DNA of 64,000 nt from the NCBI RefSeq assembly GCF_000376785.1, contig NZ_AQXX01000138.1, positions 62,001-126,000 on the forward strand, read 5' to 3'. Position numbers and translations under genes: made by a program. Positions 36,138 through 46,838 of this stretch are shown here, piece by piece. The notes beneath the pieces were generated by a model. The model did not search any database. It was not told where the DNA came from and saw only the letters and a list, made by a program, of their open reading frames with translations. The stretch's first letter is position 1, and each line of letters starts with the position of its first letter. The DNA is from Hahella ganghwensis DSM 17046. GTDB taxonomy: Bacteria; Pseudomonadota; Gammaproteobacteria; Pseudomonadales; Oleiphilaceae.

Positions 36138-37688
36138 TTAGCTGCCTGAAGAAGAGTCGTCGAAGGTCAGTTTAAAGCCAAACTTGCTCAGATATGCCTG
36201 TTCTGACTCCAGTTCCGCCAGGATCAGGCTTCGATCCTGAAGCCAGTTGGCAGGGAATTGCAGGTGGAGTTGCTTATTATTGCCGGAAGCGGTTAATCCA
36301 TTCGGAGTCTCGCCGTTTCTCGGTCGCTGCAGAACGACAGCGAGTCTTAGGAGTATGGCCAGAGGTTTGAGAGTTTCGGCCTCTTCAGTGCAATATTCAC
36401 TGAACAAGGCATCATTGATCTTGCGGCGATGGAACCTGACCAGAACCGCCATGGCAAACTGCGATTGTCTGCTGAAACCGGCAAGATCCGAGTAACGAAT
36501 CAGGTAAGCGCCATGCTTATGGAACTGTGAATGGGAGATGGCCAGACCAACTTCATGTAGCTGGGAGGCCCATCGCAACAATTCTCTTTGGTCGTCCTCA
36601 AGTTCCAGCGGTTCCTTTGAAGCCTGCCACAGTATATCGGCGGTGTCGGCAACGGCCATCGCATGATCTCGATCGGCCAGATAACGCTCCTGCAGACTGT
36701 TTATGGTTCTTTCCCGGACATCTTCGTGCTGATTTCGTCCAATCATGTCGTAGAGTAGACCTTCCCTCAGGGCACCGTCACAGAATTCCATTTCATTTAT
36801 TTTCAGGACATCGAACGCAGCCAGCAAAATCGCCAGACCTGAAGGAAAGATCGACAGCCGGTCTTTGCGTACGCCAAGCTTGGCCAGACGACTGATGCTA
36901 CCCAGGCGTACCACTTCACTGTGAAGTTTGTTGAGCCCTTCCATGGTGATCGCATCACCTTTGCTCCATTCATTGGCAATCAGGACCTGAGCGATAGCTT
37001 TAATTGAACCGGACGAGCCCACACAGTGATGCCATCCTACCTTCCTGTACCGGCTGCGGATGCTGAGCAGCTCGCGGGAGGCTTCCACGACAGCTCTCGC
37101 CATTTGGACCGAGGTGATTTTTCCGTCGCTGAAATATTTGTCGCGGAAAGACACGCAGCCCATGTGAAGGCTCTCCAATTCCCTGGTCTCGAAACGCTGC
37201 CCGATAATAAATTCCGTACTGCCCCCTCCGATATCGATGACCAGCCGGTTATCTGCATCGTCCGCCAGAGAATGCGCTACACCCAGATAGATAAGCCGGG
37301 CTTCTTCCCGGCCACTGATAATGGACACTTTATGGCCAAGCAGTTTTTCGGCTTTGCGTAAGAAGGTTTTTGCATTTTTGGCGACCCTCAGAGCATTGGT
37401 GCCGACGACCAGGACTGATTTATCCGACATCCCCTGTAGACGCTGGGCAAATCTCTCAAGACATGCCAAAGCCCTGTGCTGTGAGGCCTCGTCCAGAAAA
37501 TGCCGGTGGTCGAGTCCGGCAGCAAGCTGAACTTTTTCCCCCAACTTTTCAAGAGGGCGGATCTCGTTATGGACCAGTTGAGCCACCACCATATGAAAGC
37601 TGTTGGAGCCCATATCTATCGCAGCGATGAGATCAGATTGAGCAATGGTGGAGGATTGGTTTTCTACAGCGGTGGTGGGGTTTGTCAT
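36138..37688 (-). CDS. ppx: Exopolyphosphatase (Ppx/GppA family)
   Basis: A 516-residue ASKHA-fold phosphatase that removes phosphate from polyphosphate ends or pppGpp. Seen: AAIDMGSNSFHMVVA (about residues 22-36), VVGTNALR, ISGREEARLIYLG, IDIGGGSTEF and the C-terminal HD-like helical region (LHEVGLAISHSQFHKHGAYLI). Ppx and GppA are hard to separate by eye; length and position opposite trxA-rho match pseudomonad ppx. Divergent from trxA with about 250 nt between starts. Confidence 0.9.
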   Translation of the reverse strand: MTNPTTAVENQSSTIAQSDLIAAIDMGSNSFHMVVAQLVHNEIRPLEKLGEKVQLAAGLDHRHFLDEASQHRALACLERFAQRLQGMSDKSVLVVGTNALRVAKNAKTFLRKAEKLLGHKVSIISGREEARLIYLGVAHSLADDADNRLVIDIGGGSTEFIIGQRFETRELESLHMGCVSFRDKYFSDGKITSVQMARAVVEASRELLSIRSRYRKVGWHHCVGSSGSIKAIAQVLIANEWSKGDAITMEGLNKLHSEVVRLGSISRLAKLGVRKDRLSIFPSGLAILLAAFDVLKINEMEFCDGALREGLLYDMIGRNQHEDVRERTINSLQERYLADRDHAMAVADTADILWQASKEPLELEDDQRELLRWASQLHEVGLAISHSQFHKHGAYLIRYSDLAGFSRQSQFAMAVLVRFHRRKINDALFSEYCTEEAETLKPLAILLRLAVVLQRPRNGETPNGLTASGNNKQLHLQFPANWLQDRSLILAELESEQAYLSKFGFKLTFDDSSSGS

Positions 37689-37940
37689 GAAGGCCCTTGA
37701 AATCCAGATTGGAAGCCTTATATTTAAGCAATCCCTAAGTTCATTCTCAACTGCGCGCGTGAAATCTTATTAGTCGCAATGTTGAATGTCCGGCGGCCTG
37801 CTCAATTGAACGCTATTAGGTTGCCTGATGATTCCATGCTGTTTAGTATGCATGGCACACTGAAAACTGCGGAAACGCATGATTCTTTTTCTCTGCAGTT
37901 GAGACTTATTTCGAATTTTATAAAGCCCAGGAATAAATTT

Positions 37941-38267
37941 ATGAGCAGTCAAATTGTGAACGTTACTGATGATTCTTTTGAGACCGAGGTTCTGCAATCC
38001 GAGCTGCCGGTGCTGGTAGACTATTGGGCAGAATGGTGCGGTCCATGCAAGATGATTGCCCCGGTATTGGAAGAAATTGCAGAAGAATACGGCGACCGCT
38101 TGAAAGTGTGTAAGCTGAATATCGATGAAAACGAAAAAACTCCACCTAAGTTCAGCATCCGTGGGATTCCGACTTTGATGCTGTTCAAAGGCGGAAATGT
38201 CGATGCGACTAAGGTTGGCGCACTGTCCAAGTCCCAGTTGACAGCGTTTTTGGATAGCAATCTGTAA
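37941..38267 (+). CDS. trxA: Thioredoxin 1
   Basis: A 108-residue cytosolic disulfide reductase. The active site is W32-C33-G-P-C36, with cis-proline GIPTLMLF. The start is the ATG at 37941 preceded by AGGA with an 8-nt spacer; an upstream in-frame ATG at 37779 would add 54 residues that look untranslated. It precedes rho as in other gammaproteobacteria. Followed by a hairpin terminator. Confidence 0.97.
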   Translation: MSSQIVNVTDDSFETEVLQSELPVLVDYWAEWCGPCKMIAPVLEEIAEEYGDRLKVCKLNIDENEKTPPKFSIRGIPTLMLFKGGNVDATKVGALSKSQLTAFLDSNL

Positions 38268-38279
38268 GTATTTTGATCG

Positions 38280-38298
38280 GCGGGGAAATATTCCCCGC
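38280..38298 (+). terminator. Hairpin after trxA
   Basis: GCGGGGAA-ATA-TTCCCCGC, a perfect 8-bp stem with a 3-nt loop 12 nt past the trxA stop. The T-tract is poor, so some read-through into rho is likely. Confidence 0.65.
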
Positions 38299-38299
38299 T

Positions 38300-38561
38300 G
38301 AAAAGTTTGCAATTTTCTGGACGACGGCTATAAATCAACCTATACTAATTTTGCTTTCATTTTATCGCGGTGAAAGTCCCCCCTCTCATCGCAAAGAATT
38401 CCAAGACGAGTGTTTAATTAGTTTTATATGACATTTGTCATTAAAGACGTCTGTCGTTCGGGTTTGATCCTGAAGATAGCGTCTGACTGTTAACCCGAAG
38501 CAAATAATCTTTCCGACTAAACCCAACGTCCTCTCTAGTCAGGTCAATCATTTTCAATCCT
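38300..38561 (+). promoter_or_regulatory. Structured leader of rho
   Basis: About 260 nt without a gene. ATGACA-TT-TGTCAT is a short palindrome at 38438-38451; TTCGGGTT (38457-38464) and AACCCGAA (38492-38499) form an 8-bp stem around a 27-nt loop. rho is known to repress itself through its leader; this stem is a candidate control element (inference). Confidence 0.5.
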
Positions 38562-39824
38562 ATGAATCTTACTGAACTTAAAAAGAAACCCGTTCCAGAA
38601 CTACTCACCATTGCCGAAGAAATGGGCTTGGATAACATGGCCCGTTCCCGTAAACAGGATGTCATCTTCAGTATTCTGAAGAAACACGCCAAAAGTGGCG
38701 AAGACATTTACGGAGATGGTGTCCTTGAAATTCTCCAGGATGGATTCGGGTTTCTCCGATCGGCAGACAGCTCATACCTGGCCGGCCCGGATGACATTTA
38801 TGTCTCGCCCAGCCAGATCCGTCGTTTTAACTTACGTACGGGAGATACCATTGCCGGAAAGATTCGGCCTCCCAAAGACGGTGAGCGTTATTTCGCGCTG
38901 TTGAAAGTTAATGAAATCAATTTCGACAAGCCCGAAAATGCCCGCAACAAGATTCTCTTCGAAAACCTCACACCTTTATTCCCACAAGAACGTTTAAGAC
39001 TTGAAGCCGGAAACGGCAGTACTGAAGACTTGTCTGCGCGTATTCTTGATCTGGTTGCGCCAGTGGGTAAAGGGCAGCGTGGGTTGATCGTATCGCCTCC
39101 TAAAGCTGGTAAGACGCTGCTGATGCAGAACATTGCCCAGTCGATTACCCGTAACAATCCAGAATGTCATCTGATGGTGCTGCTGATTGATGAGCGGCCT
39201 GAAGAGGTGACCGAGATGCAGCGGACTGTGCGCGGGGAAGTGGTTGCCAGTACCTTCGATGAGCCACCGGCGCGTCACGTACAGGTGGCTGAAATGGTTA
39301 TCGAGAAGGCTAAGCGTCTCGTTGAGCACAAGAAAGATGTGGTTATCCTTTTGGACTCCATCACTCGTCTGGCGCGAGCCTACAACACCATCATACCGTC
39401 ATCCGGTAAGGTGTTGACCGGTGGTGTGGATGCCCATGCACTGGAACGGCCAAAGCGTTTCTTTGGTGCTGCCCGTAACGTTGAAGAAGGTGGCAGTCTG
39501 ACAATCCTGGCAACAGCATTGATCGACACCGGTTCCAAAATGGATGAAGTCATCTACGAAGAGTTCAAGGGAACCGGTAACCTGGAGGTTCATCTGGATC
39601 GCAAGGTTTCGGAAAAACGAGTGTTCCCGGCCATTAACATTCGCCGTTCCGGCACGCGTCGGGAAGAACTGCTTATGTCGGAAGATGAGCTGCAAAGAGT
39701 CTGGATTCTTCGCAAGCTGCTTCATTCCATGGAAGACGACATTGCGGCAGTTGAGTTCCTGATCGACAAATTGAAAGATACCAAGACCAACGATGAATTC
39801 TTCCAGGCAATGAAGAAGCGGTAG
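38562..39824 (+). CDS. rho: Transcription termination factor Rho
   Basis: A 420-residue hexameric RNA helicase. [23 protein letters not shown] begins the N-terminal domain; a cold-shock-like RNA-binding domain has [23 protein letters not shown] in sense; Walker A PPKAGKT lies near residue 180, with the Q-loop/R-loop [16 protein letters not shown]. Length matches E. coli Rho (419). It follows trxA and is closed by a strong intrinsic terminator. Confidence 0.98.
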   Translation: MNLTELKKKPVPELLTIAEEMGLDNMARSRKQDVIFSILKKHAKSGEDIYGDGVLEILQDGFGFLRSADSSYLAGPDDIYVSPSQIRRFNLRTGDTIAGKIRPPKDGERYFALLKVNEINFDKPENARNKILFENLTPLFPQERLRLEAGNGSTEDLSARILDLVAPVGKGQRGLIVSPPKAGKTLLMQNIAQSITRNNPECHLMVLLIDERPEEVTEMQRTVRGEVVASTFDEPPARHVQVAEMVIEKAKRLVEHKKDVVILLDSITRLARAYNTIIPSSGKVLTGGVDAHALERPKRFFGAARNVEEGGSLTILATALIDTGSKMDEVIYEEFKGTGNLEVHLDRKVSEKRVFPAINIRRSGTRREELLMSEDELQRVWILRKLLHSMEDDIAAVEFLIDKLKDTKTNDEFFQAMKKR

Positions 39825-39880
39825 TGCTTTTAAAGTATTTTATTGCCGTATAAGAGACGATTTACTTCGTACAGATTGAT

Positions 39881-39913
39881 AAAACCCCTGGCGGTATTCC
39901 CCGGGGGTTTTTG
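39881..39913 (+). terminator. Intrinsic terminator of rho
   Basis: AAAACCCC and GGGGTTTT arms with CC/GG extension, followed by TTTTTG, about 55 nt past the rho stop codon. Confidence 0.85.
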
Positions 39914-40005
39914 TTATCAGGGGAGGGATCGCGGCGGTGTATCGCTTTATTCCCTCTCCAGCACAAGCGACAAACATATCAGCAAATCAACACTCGGAAA
40001 CAGAT

Positions 40006-41478
40006 ATGGGATTCAAGTACAACGATTTACGAGACTTTATCAAGGTACTGGAAAAGCGTGGCGAGCTAAAACGCATTAAGACCCCCGTTGACCCGAAGCT
40101 GGAAATGACGGAAATCTGTGACCGGACACTCAGGCGCGGTGGTCCCGCGCTATTGTTCGAAAATCCGAAAGGCTATTCGATGCCGGTGCTTGGTAATCTG
40201 TTCGGCACTCCCGAGCGTGTTGCTCTGGGAATGGGGGCAGAAAGCGTCGAAAACCTCAGGGAGATAGGTCAGCTCCTGGCTTTTTTGAAGGAGCCGGATC
40301 CCCCGAAGGGTTTTAAGGATGCCTGGAGTAAGCTGCCGATATTCAAGCAAGTCATGAATATGTCGCCAAAGGAGGTGCGTTCTGCACCCTGCCAGGAAGT
40401 CATCAAGGAAGGGGATGATGTCGATCTATATCAGTTGCCTGTTCAAACCTGCTGGCCCGGAGACGTTGGGCCGCTAATTACCTGGCCGCTGGTGATTACA
40501 AAGGGGCCAAATAAGCCTCGGCAGAACCTCGGTATATACCGGCAACAAGTGATCGGGCGTAACAAATTGATCATGCGATGGTTGAGTCACCGAGGTGGTG
40601 CGCTGGATTATCGTGAATGGTGTGAAGCCCATCCTGACCAACCTTTTCCTGTCACCGTTGCCCTGGGAGCGGATCCAGCTACTATTCTCGGCGCTGTTAC
40701 ACCAGTGCCTGACGGCCTGTCGGAATATGCCTTTGCCGGTCTGTTGCGTGGCAACAAAACGGAAGTCGTGCAGTGTCTGGGGAGTGACCTTCAGGTGCCT
40801 GCAAGTGCTGAAATCGTACTGGAAGGTGTCATTCACCCTGGTGAGACTGCCCCCGAGGGGCCATTTGGTGATCACACCGGATATTACAATGAGGTGGATG
40901 AGTTTCCGGTGTTTACAGTCGATCGTATCACGCAGCGCAAGAATCCCATCTACCATAGTACCTACACTGGCCGTCCGCCTGATGAACCTGCCGTGCTCGG
41001 CGTAGCATTGAATGAAGTGCTGGTGCCAATACTTCAGAAACAGTTTCCGGAGATCGTGGATTTCTACCTGCCGCCTGAGGGATGCTCCTATCGTCTGGCG
41101 GTTGTCACCATGAAGAAACAATACCCGGGGCATGCCAAGCGGGTCATGATGGGGGTGTGGTCGTTTTTGCGACAGTTCATGTATACCAAGTTTGTTATCG
41201 TGACTGATGATGATGTTAATGCCCGGGATTGGAAGGACGTTATCTGGGCGATAACGACGCGTATGGATCCTGCCAGGGACACTGTCATGGTTGAAAATAC
41301 GCCAATTGACTATTTAGACTTCGCCTCGCCGATCTCCGGCCTTGGCTCAAAAATGGGAATGGACGCTACCAACAAATGGCCGGGTGAGACCTCCAGGGAA
41401 TGGGGACGTACTATTGTCATGGATGATGCCGTCAAGCAACGGGTTGATGATATCTGGTCTGAATTGGGAATAGATTAA
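40006..41478 (+). CDS. ubiD: 4-hydroxy-3-polyprenylbenzoate decarboxylase
   Basis: A 490-residue prenylated-FMN-dependent decarboxylase of ubiquinone synthesis. Family segments: [21 protein letters not shown] start, [34 protein letters not shown] in sense, and [15 protein letters not shown] with the active-site region. Start: ATG at 40006 with GGAA about 8 nt upstream; a longer in-frame ATG at 39937 would cross the rho terminator region and is not family-like. Rho-ubiD order is pseudomonad-like. Followed 29 nt later by a flavin reductase gene. Confidence 0.95.
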   Translation: MGFKYNDLRDFIKVLEKRGELKRIKTPVDPKLEMTEICDRTLRRGGPALLFENPKGYSMPVLGNLFGTPERVALGMGAESVENLREIGQLLAFLKEPDPPKGFKDAWSKLPIFKQVMNMSPKEVRSAPCQEVIKEGDDVDLYQLPVQTCWPGDVGPLITWPLVITKGPNKPRQNLGIYRQQVIGRNKLIMRWLSHRGGALDYREWCEAHPDQPFPVTVALGADPATILGAVTPVPDGLSEYAFAGLLRGNKTEVVQCLGSDLQVPASAEIVLEGVIHPGETAPEGPFGDHTGYYNEVDEFPVFTVDRITQRKNPIYHSTYTGRPPDEPAVLGVALNEVLVPILQKQFPEIVDFYLPPEGCSYRLAVVTMKKQYPGHAKRVMMGVWSFLRQFMYTKFVIVTDDDVNARDWKDVIWAITTRMDPARDTVMVENTPIDYLDFASPISGLGSKMGMDATNKWPGETSREWGRTIVMDDAVKQRVDDIWSELGID

Positions 41479-41507
41479 AGCGACATGGCTGGCGTAAAGC
41501 GAGTATC

Positions 41508-42515
41508 GTGAAAGATGAGCGAGAGCTGACCGTCCAGTTTCGGCCCAGTGGCCACCGTATAAAGGTGATTCCAGGGCAGACGGTACTTGAAGCGGTGTTG
41601 GCGCAGGGCTATCGAATGCCCCATGCTTGTGACAATGGTGTATGCCATATCTGTAGCGCCACCGTGCTAGACGGAGAGCTTGAAAAGGATGCGTTAGTCA
41701 ACGTGATGCGTTGCGGAAAGGCGCAAGTATTGTTATGCCGGGCGCGACCTGCCGGTGATTGTGAGTTTGAACTGAATGCCTTGTGGGGGCCGAACGAATT
41801 GGAAACAAAAAAGTTAGCGATGCAGGTTAAGTCGATAGAGTCATTATCTGCAGATATATACAGAGTGATCCTGTTAGCTCCTGCCGGCCAAAACCCAGAG
41901 TTCTTTGCAGGACAGTATCTCCAATTATTGATACCGGGTCTGGACAGTGCTTTCTTCTCGATCGCCAATGCTCCGGGGAGCAGGGAAATCGAGCTTCACA
42001 TTCAGGTTCATTCCGATCAGCAGAGCGCGGTCACGATTCTCAATTATCTGCGAGACAACCCTGTTGTAAAGGCCATGTTGCCTCTCGGTAATAGTTATCT
42101 GGCGTCAGTGCCTGACACTGATGTTATTTTGGTGGCTGCAGGAACAGGTTTTTCGCAGATGAAGTCGCTGGCGGAGTACCTGTTGGCCAATGAATACTCA
42201 GGACAAATCACTTTATACTGGGGAGTCAGGCAGCGTGAGGAAATGTATTTGCGCCAATGGGTGGAGACCTGGGCGAATGAGACCTCACAACTGACTTTCG
42301 TGCCTGTGAGTGCAGACAACAAAGATAATGAATGGCCGGGCCATCATGCTGAGCTGGTGCGGGAAGTCTTGGCTAAAGGGCATCAATGGGCGAATTCGCT
42401 GGTATTCGTCAGCGGTTCCCCGACGATGGTTTATACCGCCCTGGATGCACTGGGACCGTCAGGCTTGCCAGAACACCAGTTCTTCTCTGATGTTCTGGAG
42501 TATGCGCCTCGCTAG
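41508..42515 (+). CDS. 2Fe-2S ferredoxin-fused NAD(P)H flavin reductase
   Basis: A 335-residue electron-transfer protein. The N-terminal plant-type 2Fe-2S domain has C41, C46, C49 and C77 (CDNGVCHIC then LLCRARP). An FAD-binding barrel (about 103-205) and an NAD-binding domain (about 208-325, VAAGTGFSQMKSL, VFVSGSPTMVYTAL) follow. This is the layout of CDP-6-deoxy-glucoseen reductase (AscD)-like proteins that accompany ubiD in pseudomonads. Its partner is unknown; a role with UbiD is inference. GTG start. Converges on hemY with a 23-nt gap. Confidence 0.87.
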   Translation: MKDERELTVQFRPSGHRIKVIPGQTVLEAVLAQGYRMPHACDNGVCHICSATVLDGELEKDALVNVMRCGKAQVLLCRARPAGDCEFELNALWGPNELETKKLAMQVKSIESLSADIYRVILLAPAGQNPEFFAGQYLQLLIPGLDSAFFSIANAPGSREIELHIQVHSDQQSAVTILNYLRDNPVVKAMLPLGNSYLASVPDTDVILVAAGTGFSQMKSLAEYLLANEYSGQITLYWGVRQREEMYLRQWVETWANETSQLTFVPVSADNKDNEWPGHHAELVREVLAKGHQWANSLVFVSGSPTMVYTALDALGPSGLPEHQFFSDVLEYAPR

Positions 42516-42538
42516 ATTACTCGCCAGGCTGCTTCCGA

Positions 42539-43789
42539 CTAGGCCTGCTGGGCTTTTAAAGGCGGCATGGGAAGTTCTGGCAGAGGAGCGCCCTGTTCCA
42601 GTGCGTGCAGCAGGTAGCTGGCACCCGCGGCATGCTGGTCCATGTGAGAGAGCAGCCTGCCCAGTTCAGCATAGGCTTCGGGGCTTTTCTTGAGTTTCAG
42701 GCTAGCCTCAAAGTACTCCCGTGCTTTGCCCCATAGTTGGTTGCGCAGGCATAGGCGTCCCAGAGTCAGTAGTAGTACCGCGTCATTGGGGCGCTCTTTC
42801 AGCCAGTTTTCTGCATTCAGCAGTTGCTTGTCCACTTCGGGCGCAGCGATCTTGCCATAGAATTTGACCAGTTCTTCACTCCACTCTACCCGCAGCTGTT
42901 TTCTGACCAAAGCTTCCGCATGGCCACTAGCACCAAGTCTGACTAACTGGGAGGCATACGCATACACCATGTCGTCAGTTTTACGCAAACCTGCCGGCAT
43001 CTTGTCCCAGACTTCATTCAATGGTTGAGTGTAGACTTCAGATTTGTTCGCCTTCAGGGCATCGTCGGTGCCCTGCTTGAGCAGATTCAGCCAGGTGTCT
43101 TGTTCTAATTGGTCCAGTTCCTGTTCCTTTAAAACGCGATATTTCCGCAGTTCAGGAATCAATTGCCCCAGTTTTTGCCAATCACAGAGACGGCTGTATA
43201 CCTGTTGCAGGAGCTTCAACACAAAGGGGTGGTGTGGTGTGCGTTTGCGTAGACGCAAAAGCGTTGATAGGCATTGTTCCAGTTGCCCGCGGGCGAGTTG
43301 TAGTTGGGCCTGGGTAACGCCAATGGCAACATCGCCGCCGGGGGTGCTTTCGAATGCTTTCTGCAGCAGTTGGTCACTTTCTTTCTCGTTACCCAACTCG
43401 TTAGCTGCCTGAGCCGCGGCAAGGTAGTTAATGAGTGGTGTTTCTGACTTCTCCGCACTGCTGGATAGGTAGCGCTGGGCTTTTTTCCAGTTCCCCTCGG
43501 CGTACTCCAATAAACCTCTGGTGGTCTTGCGTTGAGCCCGGCTGTGTTTGACCGAGTGGCGCCACTGCTGCCAGCCGGCCCTGATACCGAGTGTTCGTGC
43601 AAGAAGGTAGAGGAGGTAATTCAGGGCAAAATAAAAGGCCACGAGCAGAGCAAGCCCGATCCAGATGTTGGTTTCCATCAGGAAGTAATACCAGGACACC
43701 CGAATGTAACCAGGGTCAAGCTTGATCAGAAAGCCCAGCCCTGCCCCCAGGGACAAGGCAATCAAAAGGATGACAGCCGTCTTGTTCAT
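42539..43789 (-). CDS. hemY: HemY-type TPR membrane protein
   Basis: A 416-residue inner-membrane protein of the proteobacterial HemY family (not the Bacillus protoporphyrinogen oxidase). Two N-terminal membrane helices (about residues 5-24 and 40-66, WIGLALLVAFYFALNYLLYLL in sense) are followed by tetratricopeptide-like helices to the end. It is linked genetically to heme synthesis, with no defined reaction. The start overlaps the hemX stop (ATGA), so the two are translationally coupled. Confidence 0.88.
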   Translation of the reverse strand: MNKTAVILLIALSLGAGLGFLIKLDPGYIRVSWYYFLMETNIWIGLALLVAFYFALNYLLYLLARTLGIRAGWQQWRHSVKHSRAQRKTTRGLLEYAEGNWKKAQRYLSSSAEKSETPLINYLAAAQAANELGNEKESDQLLQKAFESTPGGDVAIGVTQAQLQLARGQLEQCLSTLLRLRKRTPHHPFVLKLLQQVYSRLCDWQKLGQLIPELRKYRVLKEQELDQLEQDTWLNLLKQGTDDALKANKSEVYTQPLNEVWDKMPAGLRKTDDMVYAYASQLVRLGASGHAEALVRKQLRVEWSEELVKFYGKIAAPEVDKQLLNAENWLKERPNDAVLLLTLGRLCLRNQLWGKAREYFEASLKLKKSPEAYAELGRLLSHMDQHAAGASYLLHALEQGAPLPELPMPPLKAQQA

Positions 43790-44952
43790 GACGCCTCCCC
43801 GTCATTGGTTGCCGGTTGCCTCATTAGTGACTGGGCATCATTGGCGCCGCGTTTGTAGACCGACTCCAGAAGATTCTTGAGCAAGTGAAGTGACTCGGTA
43901 ATGTCCGGAAGATCCGGGTCTATATTATGGGTCTTCAGTTCTTGAACGTTCTTCAACACTGCCTTGGTGACTGGGCTGTTGGTAATGAAGTAATTCTCTA
44001 TCCAGGTTTCCGCCTTGCCCAGACTTTGTTCAAAGACCTGCTGATTTTTGTCCAGCAGGGCCAATTCAGCTTGCTCCAGCATCAGACGGAGGTTCTGACG
44101 CAGATAGTAAATCTGGTCCGGAGCCATCAGAGGTTTGATTTCTTCTTCGGGGAATCTGATGACGAAATACTTTTCCAGTTGCTTGATGGATTCTTTGGTC
44201 CTTTCAAACCAGGTTTTGTCCGGAGCGTTCTCTTCCTCAGTATTGGTTTGACTTAGAAGAGGAGCCTCCTGAAAAAACAGGCGTTGATCCAGGCTCTCAA
44301 TCTGTTCGATCAGCGCTTCGAGTTTCAGGTATATTCCCTGACGATCAACATCGGCGACAGCCTCCAGTTGCACAATTTCATTGGCAAGGGCTTTGCGGAC
44401 TGGGAATACGGCTGCTTCTTTGGTTTCTGCCAGAACCTGATCTGCTGCCTGGAGTATGGCCAAAGACCCCTGATAATCCCGTTCCATATGCAGTCTTTGA
44501 TTACCGAGTCGCAGAAGGTATTCAGCTTCAGCCAACAGCCAGTCTGTACGGCCGGTTTCACCAACCGTCAGAATACGTCTTGCGGTCTGGTCCAGTTGAT
44601 TCCTTATCTCTGTCAGTTGACTATTCTGACGCTCCAGGGCGGAGTCCAGTTGTGTCAGCTTGGTTTCGTAACGCTGGCTGGTTTGATTTACCAGCGAGGT
44701 TCCTGACTGGCTCTGTTCAATGGCCAGATCAACTTTGGTTTGCCAGGATTGCAGTTGAGTCCAGAACCAGCCGGAGGCCAGAACCAAAGCAACGAGTAGA
44801 ATCAATATGCCAAGCCAGAGTGGCCAGATCCTGGGACCGGTTACCTTAGCCTGTGGCGTGGGGCCGGATGAGGAAGGAGGGGAAACCGGCGGCGTATCAG
44901 TGTCTGCCGGGTTTGTCGCTGGCAGTGTGGGTTTGGGGGTCTCTTCCGTCAC
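43786..44952 (-). CDS. hemX: HemX family membrane protein
   Basis: A 388-residue protein often labelled uroporphyrinogen-III C-methyltransferase but without the methyltransferase fold. A proline/threonine-rich cytosolic N-terminus (residues 1-40) is followed by one membrane helix (about 43-68, LWLGILILLVALVLASGWFW) and a long periplasmic coiled-coil/helical region. Its role in heme synthesis is unclear. 57 nt after hemD; overlaps hemY by 4 nt. Confidence 0.88.
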   Translation of the reverse strand: MTEETPKPTLPATNPADTDTPPVSPPSSSGPTPQAKVTGPRIWPLWLGILILLVALVLASGWFWTQLQSWQTKVDLAIEQSQSGTSLVNQTSQRYETKLTQLDSALERQNSQLTEIRNQLDQTARRILTVGETGRTDWLLAEAEYLLRLGNQRLHMERDYQGSLAILQAADQVLAETKEAAVFPVRKALANEIVQLEAVADVDRQGIYLKLEALIEQIESLDQRLFFQEAPLLSQTNTEEENAPDKTWFERTKESIKQLEKYFVIRFPEEEIKPLMAPDQIYYLRQNLRLMLEQAELALLDKNQQVFEQSLGKAETWIENYFITNSPVTKAVLKNVQELKTHNIDPDLPDITESLHLLKNLLESVYKRGANDAQSLMRQPATNDGEAS

Positions 44953-45009
44953 TCTCTTTCCTACTTTATTCGAGTTGTTTCTGAAACGGTTTCTGGGATG
45001 CCTTGGGCG

Positions 45010-45774
45010 TCATTTTTGTAAGCAAATGCTGATTGTCTCCGCCAGGGCGTCTTCTTTTAACGAGGCTGCGATCTCGAACTTCAGTTCCAGCGTTCGGGCC
45101 TTATCGGCTACTCGCTGGCTGGGAATAATGCATCTGGTTGATTTTAAAGCATAGCCGATTTTCCCACATAACGACCACAGACTGTCCAATGCTTCACCGG
45201 ATAGTACCACGATCAGCTCTGGTTGCCATTGCCCGAATACGGCCTGAAGGGTTTCATTGGTGTAATCTTCCGGGGTGCGCCGGTAGAGATCAAGCTTATC
45301 GACGTGGGCGCCTCTTTCGCTCAGCTCCTGGGAAAGAGTGTCTCTGCCCCCTTCACCTTTAACCAGCAGAATTTTCTTGCCATCCGGAAACTGAAGCTCA
45401 GGATGCCTTAACATGTCTTCGCTGGTATTGCCTGAAGGTGGCAGGAAGACTTGTTCTCCTGTTTCCTGCAGCGGTGCGGCGCTGGCCGGTCCCATGGCAA
45501 ACCAATGGATGCCAATGGGGGGCTGAGGCCAATAGGTATCCATGAGCTGGTTGAGGATAAAGGATGCGTGTTTGCTGGTGGAGATGACCGCATCATACTG
45601 ATCAATATTCAGCACTCTGTCTCTGATTGCAGGTGACTCTTCCAGGGGAGTGATAGTCAGTAGCGGCAGTTCGCGGACATCATATCCCTGATTGATCAGT
45701 CGGGTTTTCAGGCCGGAATTATCCGGCTTTGAACGAGTCAGGAGTATCTTCCCGGCGCAGCCTGCGGTCGTCAT
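45010..45774 (-). CDS. hemD: Uroporphyrinogen-III synthase
   Basis: A 254-residue enzyme closing the linear tetrapyrrole hydroxymethylbilane with D-ring inversion. The family is poorly conserved, but ILLTRSKPDNSGLKTRL at the start, DAVISTSKHAS, GPASAAPLQETG and IPSQRVADKAR follow the HemD plan of two alternating domains. It lies 9 nt after hemC and before hemX, the usual hemCDXY order. Cytosolic. Confidence 0.93.
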   Translation of the reverse strand: MTTAGCAGKILLTRSKPDNSGLKTRLINQGYDVRELPLLTITPLEESPAIRDRVLNIDQYDAVISTSKHASFILNQLMDTYWPQPPIGIHWFAMGPASAAPLQETGEQVFLPPSGNTSEDMLRHPELQFPDGKKILLVKGEGGRDTLSQELSERGAHVDKLDLYRRTPEDYTNETLQAVFGQWQPELIVVLSGEALDSLWSLCGKIGYALKSTRCIIPSQRVADKARTLELKFEIAASLKEDALAETISICLQK

Positions 45775-45783
45775 AAGCCTGTT

Positions 45784-46719
45784 TCAGTCACCGTAAATTT
45801 CGCTGAGGATGTCTCCGGCGCCCTGGGACAGTAGCTTCTCCGCCAGTGAGCGGCCAATTTTCTCTGCTTCTTCTACATGTCCGGAAACCGCATCTCTGAT
45901 TACTCTCTGACCATCGACGCTGCCTACCAGGCCTCTGAGTGATAATTGATCTCCCTGAAGCTCGGCATAACCGGCGATGGGGACCTGGCAGCCTCCCTGT
46001 AGACGGTGATTCATGGCCCTTTCAGCACTCACGCAGCGGGTGGTTTCTTCATCTATCAAAGGTGCGATCAATTGCAGGGAGTCTTGATCTTCAGTACGGC
46101 ACTCGATACCCAGTGCTCCCTGACCGACAGCGGGAAGGCTTTCTTCAGGTGGCATTTCCATTCGAATGCGATCATGAAACTCCAGACGTTTTAGTCCGGA
46201 AGACGCGAGGATAATGGCGTCGAATTCTCCAGCGTCCAGCTTCGCCAGCCGCGTATTCACATTCCCCCGCAGAGATACTATTTTCAGGTCCGGGCGGCGG
46301 GCAGCCAGTTGGCATTGGCGACGCAGACTGGAAGTGCCGACAACAGAGCCTTCAGGCAGTTCATCGACGGAGCCGAAGTGGTTGCTGACAAAAGCATCTG
46401 TCGGGGTTTCTCTTTTCAATATGGCGCCAAGCCCCAGGCCTTCAGGAAACTCCATGGGGACATCTTTCATGGAATGGACGGCAATGTCGGCACGTCCTTC
46501 CAGCATGGCCTGTTCAAGTTCCTTAACAAACAAGCCTTTACCGCCGACTTTAGCCAACGGTACATCCAGAATCTTGTCTCCTTTGGTGGTCAGGCCCAAC
46601 AGTTCGACTTCCAGACCGGGGTGTATTTCTTCCAGGGCGGCCTTAACATATTCAGCCTGCCATAGGGCGAGAGCACTTTGTCGGGTGGCGATGACAAGTC
46701 GGTTCTTTGTGATGGTCAT
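45784..46719 (-). CDS. hemC: Porphobilinogen deaminase (hydroxymethylbilane synthase)
   Basis: A 311-residue enzyme condensing four porphobilinogen units. Conserved: [18 protein letters not shown] start, [35 protein letters not shown], and the cofactor cysteine C244 in [12 protein letters not shown] that holds the dipyrromethane. First gene of hemCDXY, 119 nt downstream of algR on the same strand. Cytosolic. Confidence 0.97.
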   Translation of the reverse strand: MTITKNRLVIATRQSALALWQAEYVKAALEEIHPGLEVELLGLTTKGDKILDVPLAKVGGKGLFVKELEQAMLEGRADIAVHSMKDVPMEFPEGLGLGAILKRETPTDAFVSNHFGSVDELPEGSVVGTSSLRRQCQLAARRPDLKIVSLRGNVNTRLAKLDAGEFDAIILASSGLKRLEFHDRIRMEMPPEESLPAVGQGALGIECRTEDQDSLQLIAPLIDEETTRCVSAERAMNHRLQGGCQVPIAGYAELQGDQLSLRGLVGSVDGQRVIRDAVSGHVEEAEKIGRSLAEKLLSQGAGDILSEIYGD

Positions 46720-46838
46720 AAGATTCTTTTGGCGTTTGCTGTGGTCGTAGGTTCAATTATGGCAAGTCTGAAAACGGATCGCAGAGTGTTTCCAACTTGT
46801 TTTCCGGCCTGCAAGAATAACCTTTGGAGTCTTCAATG

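Noticed and set aside
37779-37940. A 54-residue N-terminal extension of thioredoxin
   Set aside because: The ATG at 37941 has a proper ribosome binding site and gives a canonical 108-residue TrxA.
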